A stretch of 64,000 nucleotides of DNA, from the NCBI GenBank assembly GCA_030407005.1, contig JAUDYN010000009.1, forward strand, positions 1,984,001 through 2,048,000, read 5' to 3'. This DNA comes from Desarmillaria ectypa (lineage: Eukaryota > Basidiomycota > Agaricomycetes > Agaricales > Physalacriaceae). Both the position numbers and the translations under genes were made by a program. The notes below the pieces were generated by a model. It was not told the origin of the DNA. It did no database searches and saw only the letters and a list, made by a program, of their open reading frames with translations. Of this stretch, positions 22,763 to 34,280 are shown one piece after another (position 1 is the stretch's first letter; each line of letters begins with the position of its first letter).

Positions 22763-23624
22763 TTAAATCACGTTTTGACTATTCGACATGTATCCAATGC
22801 TTGCCATTATTATATGCTCAATAACAGCGAGCTCTTCATCGTTTCGCGGTGCATATATTAACAGATACTCCTTTGGCATTGGGATCCATTTGCTTACCCC
22901 ACTAAGAGGATGCCTCTCTCCCCAGCCCTGTTCAATTACTGATCGGAAGTATACCAGTTAGTATGAATGCCACCTAATTGCGGACGGTACTCACCGAGTT
23001 TACAATCTTTAGACGACAGCATGAAATGCATGGAAGAATCCTGGGGATGAATATGACCCATCTCGAACTGAGCTTGCAACGCCGGATCGTGTGGCGCAGG
23101 TACAGAGGAACGAAGATACATTCCATCGCCTAGTCTCTCATGACGCGACGTGTAAATTTCCACCACGCCCTGGTTAGCCTCCGCGTGTTTCGCGAATACC
23201 GCTTCGAGTTTCTACCGACGGACGCGTTATTCAATTTAAAATTAAGAAATAGCCGGTGACCCTGACGCTGACCTTGCGGGTAAGATCGTCGGGGGGTCCG
23301 ATCCAGTTGTCTGTGGGGAGCAATGTGCCATCCCGTAAACGGTCTCGAGCCACGGCGTTCGGGGATCTCGGCGCGTTCGAGCCAGCTGGCGTTGTTCGGG
23401 TCCTGGGAGTATTCGATGGTGGAAAGCGTTTCGCGGCCGAAAGGTTTGAGCGAGACGGCTAGTAGCCAGCCGATGGGGTTGTACGGTAGGGCGGCTTTCC
23501 CGAGCCTAAGCCATCGATGGTAGTCTTCGACGAGCCAGGGAACGGAGAGCCCAATAACACCAAGGAGTATTGCGCTCCGAGGATGTACATGTATCGCGTT
23601 GAGGATGATGCCAAAAGGGCTCAT
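22763..23624 (-). CDS. Fungal-luciferase-like domain protein with apparent frameshift
   Basis: Three exons (23624-23273, 23211-22995, 22938-22763) encode about 247 residues if one extra base is discounted. An N-terminal hydrophobic segment (SAILLGVIGLSVPWLV) is followed by ERAEIPERRGSRPFTG, KLEAVFAKHAEANQGVVEIY, the signature EMGHIHPQDSSMHFMLSSKD, GWGERHPLSG and LLIYAPRNDEELAVIEHII. The order and motifs match the fungal luciferase domain family (PF17648): Luz of luminescent Agaricales has equivalent IAHMH and GWGQRHPLAG blocks. Many dark fungi carry homologues of unknown function. The frame breaks in a C6 run (G6 at 23291-23296): five C would keep one frame through to TRK-KLEAVF. This may be an assembly error or a real mutation. 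No hispidin-pathway gene is nearby, so luminescence should not be assumed. Confidence 0.75.
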
Positions 23625-24557
23625 TGTCAGGGCAGATGCTTAGTTTTCCAATTTCCTGGTATATCAGGACAACGACCAGTACCAAATGCCGCTCATTGCG
23701 TATACCTTCCGCTCGGAAACAGCGCCACTAGCTGCGCGCGCCGTAGGGACGCATGTATCATTCTGAAACATTTATGATTACCCGGCGGCTACGCAGCTGC
23801 GCGGCAACAACAACTAAAATTCCATGGGCGCCTTTTTGAAAAGAAAAAGACTCGCATGAGGATGACTTAAACGTTTTGTCGTTTGCCTAAGCGAGCACGG
23901 CTACTTAGCTAGTGAAAAGTCAAACCCGCATGGTCTGTACCCGCATGGAAGAAAAGAACAAAGGGACCGCTAACCGTCAGTTTTATGGCTGTGGCTGTCA
24001 AAAATTCGCCTGTCCGTACCTTATGGTCCAAATTTCCAAGTACCTTGTGGACCTCGAAGTTTCTCCGTCCATCCGTGTGATGCATGATCCTAGAATGCAG
24101 TACGTAGGTAAAGGTTTCCCAAGGTTGACGTCGTTTAATACATTCCGGAACAGAAGGAACCGGAATCACTAACCCTTCAATTAAGATTTCATCCAATCAC
24201 TTGGTCCCCGACATGAACAAATTTAAAAGTTACTTAAAACCACCCGCCGCCATCAATGGAATGGCCCCGATTCAGCACACTGACATAGGCAAGATCATGA
24301 AGAAAATTGGAGCAGATTTGTACGTACATATTATGTACTGAAGGACTGATAATATACAAGGTTGTTGAGGAGACCGAGCCGTGACATCGTGTACGAGAGG
24401 TGTCGGAGGTGAGTCGGGACCGCACCCACGTGGAGCGGCCCGATGCACCGGTAAAAGAAGTGACTTACGTGCACTAATACGACAATCTCATTCGAATTTC
24501 TGATTCTGAACCTGCTTACTGATTCGACCGTATTGCCAAGTACAGTCATACGTTATA
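23625..24557. other. Unresolved region with weak coding traces
   Basis: A minus-strand frame at 23909-24196 (95 residues, LIEGLVIPVPSVPECIKRRQ...) and a plus-strand block near 24210-24320 (NKFKSYLKPPAAINGMAPIQ, followed by GTACAT) read somewhat like protein. Neither has a known motif or a full gene model. Confidence 0.25.
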
Positions 24558-25180
24558 GCTGTCCATAAAGATATACTAGACGAAATTCTTGACCACCTTC
24601 ACCTCGATTTTCGCTCTCTCAAGGCCTGTTCATTAACGTGTTCCTCTTTCTTCTTCCCAGTCATGGGCTCCTCTTTTCGACGGTTGAAAATTGTCATAAT
24701 TGTCACTAAGTCGACAGTTATGTTAAGTTTTGTGAGACTGTGATGGCTTCGAAGTATATATCGTCATCGATTCGCTATCTGATCTTAGATTACTGGTGTC
24801 TGAAGCAAGCTGACGAACAATACATGTTTCTCTGCCTCCTGAGGCTTCTTCCCAACCCTCAATGGGTTAAAACGAATTTCTTTCACTGAAAGAGGCAACC
24901 ATGCTCGACCTTAGCTCCTTTCATTCGTCCCATTCAACTTCCAATGTTCGACATCCCATTTTGGATGATACGAAGTTTGATGCCTTCGCTTACTTGTTTT
25001 CCCTGTTCTCCAGCTTGACACCGTCACCATGTCTAGAGTAACTGTCAAGGATCTCACTTCTCCGAACTATCTAGCTCCGTTTCATCGATGTTGTCCCTCC
25101 GCCTTGGATTTACAACTGGACGGCCTTATCGTCGAGTTCTACAATATCTCAATTTTATGCGGTTTGGATGCATGCCTGAA
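24558..25180 (+). pseudogene. F-box pseudogene
   Basis: Fragments match the F-box gene of 34.3-35.6 kb in order. First comes HKDILDEILDHLHLDFRSLKACSLTCSSFFFP (24564-24660). Then SKYISSSIRYLILDYW and LCLLRLLPNPQWV (24745-24870), and a YLFSLFSSL piece near 24990. The intact gene has ILEEILSHLRFDFPSLKTCSLTHSSF, SKYMAASIRSLVMNFFW and LLQLLPNLHRF at the same places. Frame changes and a TGA near 24885 break the copy. Paralogy is seen directly; the F-box label follows from the family. Confidence 0.55.
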
Positions 25181-25929
25181 ATGAGTAAACTAGGCCGTGT
25201 GGACTATCAGCTTGCGAGGAGTGCGCTTTCAGTCTAACACTTTGTTCTGTTACTGATTCCATTACTATTAGATGGGTTTTTCTCCTTATGTTTATTGTTG
25301 AAGGCGTGTGTATGTTCACTTCATAAGCACTTACTATTGGAGCGACGGACTTGTATGTCTGCTATGTCTAAACGTTTCTGTCTTTGTCAAGATGTTTTCA
25401 GAACTTCGTGTCCTTAAGTCAAACGAACTTGTTTAATTCAAGAAGCACCTTGATCATCCACGAAGAGGTATGTCTATACCAGTTCTGATAATAGCACATG
25501 TATTGTGAAAGTTGCCGATCGTAGAACGACAGTGTCTGTCCAATATAGTTTTGCCGAATCTCTTGAGCAGATCATCAAGGAACGGTGGCCGAGTAAGCAT
25601 CTTTCTCCAAGCCGTGGACAGATACAAGTGTCGCTTCTTTTATTGAAGCTTCCTCAGTACCTAGAGGCCGTTGCCGTGACTCGTCGTTACATGTCGTTAG
25701 TATACACTTCCTCATCCGGTCCGCTCCGGGACGATTCACCCGTGACGATCGCGATGTCACGTGCCATGGCAACGCGCTCTCAGCTTTTCCTCTCTCTCAT
25801 TTTCTTTTTCTGCTCTGCCTTGCGTCTGCAGTGTGCTCGTTCTGTTGCGACTGCCTGAAACGAATAGATGTGCCTGTGATTGTTGTTTTCTATAGAGCTC
25901 CACTAGGCAAGATCACAGTGACATCCGTC
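25181..25929. other. Intergenic, upstream of the FIG4 gene
   Basis: No gene seen. CT-rich stretches near 25790-25830 may belong to the promoter or 5' untranslated region. Confidence 0.4.
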
Positions 25930-28900
25930 ATGAGCGACCCAGCACCCGCAGTACAACGCTCAGCAGCATTCAACAAGTACATTTTATACGAGAACAGACT
26001 ACGATTCTTTGTTATTGCTTCCAATACTGCCGACTCGAGGCATCGAATCATCAAGATTGACCGCACAAGTCAAGAAGAACTTGCAGTGGTCGAAGATGAG
26101 GCAGAGTACAGTGGAAAGCAGATGAGCGCCATGCTCAAGATGCTCGACGATGGAAACAAGAGCTCTGGGGGGCTTGGGAAGGCAAAGATGTTCTTTGGGA
26201 TTGCAGGTGAATAACTTTGTCTTGCGCAGCGACTATGATTACAACGACGCTTAGGATTCGTCCGTTTCACTGCGGGGTGGTACATGCTTATTATCACGAA
26301 GCGTTCTGTAGTCGCCCTGCTCGGCGGCCACTATCTCTATCACTGTGAAAACACTGAGATGATTCCGGTTTGTTTCAACCAAAAGATCGAGAAGGCAGCA
26401 GAGGAGCAGCGACTCATCAATATCTACAAGCAAGTCGACATGTCAAAGAACTTTTACTTCAGGTATGCTGCTAGTCACGTTGGAACTACAGAAATTGATT
26501 ATTTCCCAGCTATACCTATGACCTGACTTCTTCCTTGCAGCACAATCTCACTGGCTCCAGTCGTTCTGTCCACGGGAAATGGGCATTTAACGATAGATAC
26601 GCCTGGAACTTCAACATGATGGCTGCTCCTTTTGGGCACTCAGGCGGCCCGGCGAGCCCACATTGGCTTCTGCCTCTGGTTCACGGACACGTAGATCAAG
26701 CTAGTACGTGATCTATTGTCTGTCTGCACGTCGGCTTTCTGAGCTGTCGTAGAGCTCACCGTTCTGGGTCGCGTCATTTTTATTACGTTGATCGCGAGGC
26801 GTTCACGCCACTTCGCAGGGGCACGATATCTCAAACGCGGGGTCAACGATGAGGTTAGACAGCTCAATGTCAAACTGCTCATTTCTTACTCTCTCTCAGG
26901 GCAATGTCGCAAATGAAGTCGAGACAGAGCAGATAGTATCGGAAGCACTCACAACGCCATTCTATTACCCGGCCCCAAGGAACTCGTCAGGAGACAAATG
27001 TAGCCGTCGTCCAAGTCCTAACTATACCAGCTATCTGCAGGTACTGGCTTTCCTATCTATTTTTGCCGCGTTGCTCATGATACGTAGTATCGTGGGAGTA
27101 TTCCTATCTACTGGACACAAGAAACAAACAGCATGACGCCGAGGCCGCCCATTGAGAGTAAGCCGTTCCATTCTTCCCGTCACGATTGTGCCTTAACTTA
27201 ATTATGCACCATCCCTAGTCAATGTTGTAGACCCTTTTTACACCGCAGCATCTCGTCATTTTGATGACCTTTTTAAAAGATACGGCGCGCCCATAACGAT
27301 TCTCAATCTCATCAAAAGAAGGGAGCCCGTACCTCGAGAGTCTAAGTTGCTGGAAGAATATACTCTTTGTGTCAGATACCTTAATCAGTTCCTTCCAACG
27401 GATAAACAGATGATTTATAGGGCCTGGGATATGTCTAGAGCATACAAAGAGTCAGTATCCCTTCCATTTCATCAGCGGTTCTGACCCTGACTATCGTAGA
27501 AAGACGCAAGATGTCATAAGCTATTTGGAGGATATAGCGGAAGAGTCCATTCAAGTTACAGGTTTCTTCCATTCAGGGCCGGAGCCGTATTCGCATTATC
27601 TGCAGAGCGACTCAGAGTAAGAATAGCCGCCACTCACGGAAACTGTTAATTAACCTGATTTTTCAAGAACCTGGCGAAGCACCATCTCCTTGCAGAATGG
27701 GATCTGCCGGACAAATTGTGTTGATTGCCTAGATCGCACCAATGCTGCACAGTTTGTCTTTGGAAAGCGGGCTCTCGGGCACCAGCTGTACGCGCTCGGG
27801 GTTGTAGAAAATCCGAATCTCGCGTTCGACTCTGATGCAGTCAATATGCTGACGGAAATGTACCACGATCACGGCGACAGTTTGTCTTGTTTCATTATTA
27901 TTTATCATATTGTCACCGTTCAAACTTCCTGTTTAGCTATTGCGCTCCAATATACTGGAAGCGCCCTTGTGAATCGCGTGGAAACATACCGACGTATGCC
28001 TCACTGGAACAGTCACTCCCGAGATATCATTGAGAATATCCGCCGATTCTACACCAATTCCCTGTTAGGTGGGCGCTTCTTCGTTTCATGTATTCCAGTT
28101 TCTGATGTGGCAGCAGATGCTGATAAGCAAACAGCTATCAGTCTCTTCCTGGGCGTTCAGAGCGAGCGTGCCATCACTCACCGGCCTGTGCGGAGCGGTT
28201 ATAGACAATGGTTCAACCCGGAGCACCTCAAACCTGCCTATGTAATCGATGACTGTGACAAGAAGCTGCGGGACTTTGTGAAAATGAAGGGTGACTTTTG
28301 GATCGAATATTATCGACCTTTGCTGTTCACTTCTCTTGGGAAACATTTTGCATATTCGATGAACAGCACATTGAAATTGCCAGGGTACGCATGATGGCTG
28401 GATATGTGATCCGATCTGAAACGGTGTGCTAGGAAGACTGCCAAAGACATGAATCACAGTCCGTTCGAAACGAGTTCACGTCATAGACCATCTAGGTGAG
28501 TATTTCTTATCTTTTCCCACCCTTATCGTTATCCATTAACGATGGTGCGTGCAGTGTCGTACAAGGCGTTAGGAAGTGGATAGGATCACAGAACGTCGCA
28601 GTGCCAAAGAAGCCGAATGGGAAGCCGACCGCAAGGACCGAGACTCGGAAAGCTTCTTTCGAGCCCGAATTTGATCGTCACTCGTTGTCAACAGAGGCTA
28701 TTGCGAAGCAAATGCTCGAGCCTTTCGTATCAGAAACAGAAGAGGCAGAATATCAAGGGTCAGTCTTATCTGTCACGACCCTGATTGTGCTTTGTTGATG
28801 TAATCACAGATATATTGATCAGTATGAGGAGCTTCTTGATGCTCCAAGCACGAGGAGTGAGAGGAAAGATTTGGAGGTGTACACGGCAGCTGTACGTATG

Positions 28901-29068
28901 GCCATGGGTGATATGACGGAGTCGCAAGATATCGATGACGACTTCAGTGAGTATTTTGGGTATGTTGAATATAGTTCAGTGCAGTATCACGAGGGACAGG
29001 GAAGGAAAGAACCGCTCCCTATCTCCTTCAATTACGAGCGATGGCTGAATAGTCACACCATCGTGTAG
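25930..29068 (+). CDS. FIG4: FIG4-type SAC-domain phosphoinositide 5-phosphatase
   Basis: Thirteen exons join in frame throughout to 841 residues. An N-terminal SAC region ([40 protein letters not shown]) is followed by [14 protein letters not shown] and [30 protein letters not shown]. Next come [17 protein letters not shown] and the catalytic P-loop [12 protein letters not shown], with the CX5R site Cys464 to Arg470. FIG4 removes the 5-phosphate of PI(3,5)P2 on vacuole/endosome membranes in complex with Vac14 and Fab1; that role is from the family. The length fits the usual 850-900 residues. The gene converges on the NUG1-like gene, with 77 bases between the two stops. Confidence 0.95.
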
Positions 29069-29145
29069 AATAACCCACACGAAGTACCGTTATATGTACA
29101 TACATAAGTCTAGTTAATATGATAATCACACACAACACGGCCATT

Positions 29146-31229
29146 TCATGCCATGAACGTAAACTGGAGGTCCTCACCGTCTATCTCCATGCCCCCTCGT
29201 TCGGCGGCAATCGCTCTGTCCTTCATTCGTTGTAGCTTACGCTCCTTCTTCTTTTCCTGCTTGAGAACTCTCCTGTTCAGGGGATTGCTCTTTCCCATCC
29301 TCTGCAACACATGCTCATCCGGGGGCTCGTCATACGACGGAACCAATTTGGATTTGCGCTGCCTTTTCGGCTGGCGCACGTTCTTATCACGCTCCGAGTC
29401 CGTAATCTGCATGGCGTTGGGCGTTGGGGGCTGAGGAGACGGAGAGCGTGGTCGCTTGAGTGATTCTCTCCTGCTTCCTGGCGTCTCGTCTGTCTGCATA
29501 TCGAATGACTCGTTAGCATCCCAGAACATCTCCTCTGAGTCACCCTCTTGATCCATGTTCACGTCATCTCCGAAAGCACCCGCATCAGCCGCGCCGAACA
29601 GACCCTCGAGTTCGAAGGGTTTGGAGAATGTATTGACAATCTGAGCCTGACCAACATTTTCGGCACCGGGGGCGATAGTTGTTGCGTTAACTAGACGGAT
29701 ATGAATTCTGGTAACAGGCACGAGAAATAAGTGAGCTTACTCGTGGAAGGTATTGAAGAGGGGTGGACTGTGGGAGGGACACTGAAGTACGGGATCTTTT
29801 GGTGGTTCCAGTCGGTTAAAATTTGACGAGCTGCGGCGAGAAGATCTGGGGTACCACCCTAGGAGACAAGCTCACACAGAGATAGGGAATACCCTGGAGT
29901 AAACACGAACCTTGAATAGTCTTCCGCTCTTGAGCGCTAGCATGGTCAGGAACTCCAAAGTCTGAGAAAATTCCGGTAGATCGTATATCTTCTGTATAGT
30001 TTCCTTTGCAGTTCTCGAAAGAATCTCTTCCACTGCAATTACATGGTCAGAGCGGGCGATAAAATTATCAATGGGCGGACATACCAACGGCGATAGGGTC
30101 ATCGACATCCTCAACTTTGACGACATTCCTCAGGAGTACGCTTCCTTTCTTCTGGCCCTTGTCTAGGTCATCTTCATCGAACACAACTCCGGGTGAGTCA
30201 ACAATGCGCATGCCACGCTCTAGCTGCACTGATTGTAGCTCCTTTGTGTGACCCGGTTGAGCGGCCACGGCACATGCCTACGAATACATTGGGCGAAAGG
30301 AGAAAAGACGAGATGAAGTGTATGTTACCTTGCTTCGTTTTAAGCTGTTAATCAGGCTACTCTTCCCCACATTAGGGTAACCCACAACACCAATAGTAAC
30401 ACTGCTCGCTTTGGGCTTGTAGGCCTTCAGGAGTCTTATTAGCGCAGGTGCGGTTCCAGAAGATATATTTGTTCGTTGGTGCTGAGCCGAGCTGGGAGAC
30501 AGAAAAGGGAGCGTGGGCGTAGAATGCCGTAGATGCTTGAGCCAAAGTTGAGCATTGTCTTTCGGAATGAGGTCTGTACAACATTCCAGTAAAGAATCCG
30601 AAAGTGATTGAATACAGCACGTACCCACTTTGTTGAGAACAAAGACTAGCTTCTTGCCCTCACTCTCGCGCCTCCGTACTTCTTCCTCTACCAATCGGCT
30701 CCTACATCCCTCTGGGTCACGTGCATCCAATACCAGGATGACAATATCGCTCTCGTCGATGACTTTGTGCAAAGTACGCACATAATGTTTGCGCATCTGT
30801 TCCTTTGTCTTGCCACCGCTTGTCGATGACGACGGATCTTGTACACCGTCTGCAGTTTCCGAGGCAAGACGCGCTAGTGATGATAGTGTCGGTTCCGAGG
30901 CCATTATTGAGTCGTCGTCTCGTCGTTGCGGCGGCGGTTTTGGCTTGGAAGATAATCCTTAGTACTGGCTTCTCCAAATAATTCTTGCAACTTACACCAT
31001 TAAGAAGCTGCTTAGCTGCATTTTTGGTTTTCAGGTCGGGTAAACGGGGCACTCCCGGGTCCTTCTTCAATTCTGAGGTGTGTTAGGGACATAGAACTCT
31101 GGTAATTTTTACTACTCACTCGATTTCAACGGTACAACCAGTTTCTTGGATCCTATACAATTCCCATTGCAACAGTGAGATACCGATAAATAGATACAAC
31201 GTACTGGTTCGTCCCATGGCGTTTGTCAT
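29146..31229 (-). CDS. NUG1: Nucleolar GTPase NUG1/GNL3 family
   Basis: Nine exons join in frame to 562 residues. A basic N-terminal GN3L/Grn1-like region (KKLVVPLKSKLKKDPGVPRL) precedes a circularly permuted GTPase. Its motifs come in the order DARDPEGCRSR, LNKVDLIP (G4, Asn153-Asp156), GVVGYPNVGKSSLINSLKR (G1, Gly220-Ser227) and IVDSPGVVF (G3, Asp264-Gly267). The C-terminal third is acidic, then strongly basic (KQEKKKERKLQRMKDR), as expected for a nucleolar protein. Family members act in assembly and export of the 60S ribosomal subunit. Two in-frame ATGs (31229 and 31217) are possible starts. NUG1 versus the Grn1 paralogue is judged from general build, so the gene symbol is less certain than the family. 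Confidence 0.9.
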
Positions 31230-31950
31230 GGTACAAAACAAAGAAGAAAGAAAAATTTGAAGCCTTGTGACACATCACACCTGTGTGACCACTTAGGTCG
31301 CTCCGAGGCTCCGGTGAGAGAGGGCGAATATTTTGCTTGCATTTTTCAAACTGACAATCAGCATACGCATTCTCATTGTCGAGTCCCGTTGATCATCCAT
31401 CTAAGAGTTAATTCTATCTCGACGGCACCAGCCTTGCTTCAGGCCTATAGTACGAAAGTATGGCGATTCACAAGTGTACTCATCGTTGGCTAACCTCCAA
31501 TCCTTATATGTACATGTTGCTTTTTATTCATAAATTGAAAGGTAGAAGAGATGCACTGCACCAAAATTTCAGTTTTTTTACTCCTAAATACGCAGAAAAC
31601 ATTCTAAGTTTCGTTTCTGTATTTTTTTATAACAATTATATAAAAACTTCAAAAACTTCAATATATTTGGCAAATTTTGTAGAAAATGATAAAATTTTCG
31701 AAATACTTTCAGTAATTTCTTCAGTGAAAAAACAATGAAAAAACATTGCACATTTTCTATGTATTCATATTAAAAATATGTTGTCTTTCATGCAGTGATG
31801 GTATAGAAAACTGGCTTAAGGCTTTTTTCATTGACGCTAACAAGATGTCAGTTTGTCGACGCATGATAACGAAGTAAATTAATGTCCGTCGGAAAGGTCT
31901 AATATTTGACTCGGCCTTGCTAATTATGAATACTCGAAGCTACCCATCCG
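31230..31950. other. AT-rich intergenic DNA
   Basis: Between the 5' end of the NUG1-like gene and the 3' end of the deaminase gene. The part from about 31530 to 31770 is clearly richer in A/T than its surroundings and holds a chance frame of 92 codons. No motif recognised. Confidence 0.4.
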
Positions 31951-34127
31951 TCAAGTATGAATACACTCAAGTCTCGCCCAATATACTTCGGCCAATTGTC
32001 CTTCACCTGACAGACTCCCGTAACTGCTGTCTGAGAGGTTTCGCGTTCGTTCCATGATGCAAGGCGCTTTCATTTCGACCTCGGAAAGTACAGGTGGTCC
32101 TCGGGTGATAGTGTCGAGCAAAATCGCCTGTAACTTTGCCACGATACCGTAAAGGTCCGACGTTGGCATGGAAGATCGATCCGGAGGCGCCCAAAGAGCA
32201 AACGGTTTGGTCGACCGGACGATACGAAGAGGTTGGGGGTGATAAAGGGGAGCATCATCCCGCATGCTAGACAGGGTCTTTTCGTGATTCCCAGAGTGTC
32301 TTTCACGACAACGAAGCCTATTTCATTGCAGCTGGAGCTCAGCATGGATCCTGACATCCCATTTAGTGCCTCGGGTCCAAGCTGACAGTATGGGCGTGTC
32401 CTTCCATTCTTCCATAAGTCTGGCGACTCCCTCCTTCTGTCTCGATGGCTGGGCCTGTTGAAGAATCGTCCCGATGAACTCTAAAGGCGGCGGTGATTCA
32501 GCAGTCTTGATCTTCGGAGGTGGCAGAACCCGATCAGCCCAAAGGATTTGGAAGTATTTATCAGATCTTAGAAAGTCGTTTTCGAATCGGGGTCGATTCC
32601 ACGCTGGGTCATCGCTACAGTCTAAATAGGAGATGATCATAGGAACTCCAACTTCGGCTACATTCCGGGCGCCACGGGCGAGGCTGACGATACGCAACCA
32701 TCTTCGTCGAAAACGACGAAGTCGTACATTTTGGGACTCTGAGTCGGACAAGGAGACTGACATTGGACACCTTCCGATATTGAGCATGAAGGCGCTGTCG
32801 CCTAAGATTGACATAGCCAGAATAAGAGCAACAAAAGAGCGATGAGAAACACTAGTCTTGTCCCTCGCCAGATTGACTTCCTTGCCGTTTTGATGCTGAA
32901 AAATAAGGGAGATGATTGTGCGGAATAACGAGCAGATAACTGTGCTGCCTGAGGTGGCGTGATCGATAGATGGAAAGTGAGAAAGTAGCTGAATAAGCGC
33001 ATCCTTCTGCTTTGTAGCCATGCCGTCCAGTTCCGTCCCGCCTCTGCGAGTCCATTCATCAATATGGTTTTCAACGTCGTGACTTGGAGGTCCTGTGCCT
33101 GGAATAGCCGTGTCATCGTTGTCTCCAAAAGAAAGGCTTTTCAGTAAGCGGGAGAACCTCTGATCGAGCCATGATGAGCAGCATTCCCGCCCTAGGATGA
33201 TGAGGTAGAACCACTGCTCTGTGATATCGGGACGTAGAATACAATGTAATGAAGCTTGTTTCACAAGCTGGGACGTAGATTTGAAGTAGGATGGGACATC
33301 GTGAGCTTTGTGGTTAGACACAATCAATACAAGCGGGCTTTTGCAAGGAGTCGTGGAGGGAGAGCTATTCTGAGTTTCCAGGCTGTCTTCAAGTTCAGCA
33401 GACGGTAGCAAAGTTGGTGAGCCATGCAGCGACTGAAGGTTTTCGAGTTCGAAATTAACAATATCGTCACCAACAGATCCGAAGGAGGAAATTTCCATCG
33501 ATAGTTCCGGTAACCCCAGTGCAGGATTGACAAAATGAGAACCGCCTTCATCTTCTTCTTCTTCGCAATTGCTGTCGTTTTGGACATTGTCGTCAGCCAA
33601 TACATTCTCCGATGCCTCCTGCTGCCTTGGCTGTCCAAACACGGCCGCGACATAGTCTACTTGCTCGCCTAGGCAAAAACAGCGCGCAAGGAATTTTAGT
33701 GCCATCAAAAGGCCCAGACGGGTGTCATTAGAACGCTGACGGTTCGCCTCAGCGATGGATCGGTCGTGGGTCACCATCCTCTCGTTGGAAATCCTCGCGC
33801 ACGTGAACTCCTCTGTCTGAATGCTGACTAGTAATTTTAAGCATGTGGCGGCCTGAAATCGTAAATCGGCGAGCATTTTTGGATCGTAGATCGTGGCCTA
33901 TGTAAAGAATGAGGATTATACATGAGAATGAGAGGCATTTAGACTTACCACAGAAAAGAGATTTAGTCGGCTACTACACGAATATTCAGACGAGCGTGGT
34001 TCGAACTTCGTACAGTAGGTAGTGGTATGGTGCTTAGGTTGAAATTCGAAAACGGCGAGCAACGAGGAAACACGTGCCAACTGCCAGTGTGTTTGGTCAA
34101 AAATGGATGTCCTTGATTACATGCATA
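31951..34127 (-). pseudogene. OTT_1508-type deaminase-domain gene, frameshifted
   Basis: A minus-strand exon (about 34127-33949, IFDQTHWQLARVSSLLAVFE...) joins through a short intron to one long frame of over 500 residues (from 33899). The main body is helical with an acidic insert (NCEEEEDEGG). It ends in WDVRIHAELQL, the HAE zinc/catalytic motif of deaminase folds. The matching second motif, GITKRPCLACGMMLP (PCxxC), follows at once but in another frame. The expected continuation, RSTKPFALWAPPDRSSMP, is back in the first frame. Single-base changes near 32335 and in the C4 run near 32250 would explain this. Members are common in mushroom genomes with unknown substrates. It may be a young pseudogene or carry two assembly errors. 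Confidence 0.6.
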
Positions 34128-34280
34128 TGGTGGCCTCAGCTAAGCACTAGTAATGAGGTCACTGTCAAATAATGTCGAAAACCTTCTTGGACCTGGCACC
34201 TCCCACCCAAGTCCACCGCGACCATAAATCCAGTATACACCGCAGCACCATTGGAACATTTTCTAGAAATACAGGTGCTT

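Noticed and set aside
22763..23624. A bioluminescence gene cluster
   Set aside because: Only a luciferase-domain homologue is seen; no hispidin synthase, hispidin-3-hydroxylase, caffeylpyruvate hydrolase or P450 lies near it.
31460..31738. A 92-codon frame in AT-rich DNA
   Set aside because: Its composition (Ile/Phe/Lys/Asn/Ser) is that of random AT-rich sequence, and it has no motif.
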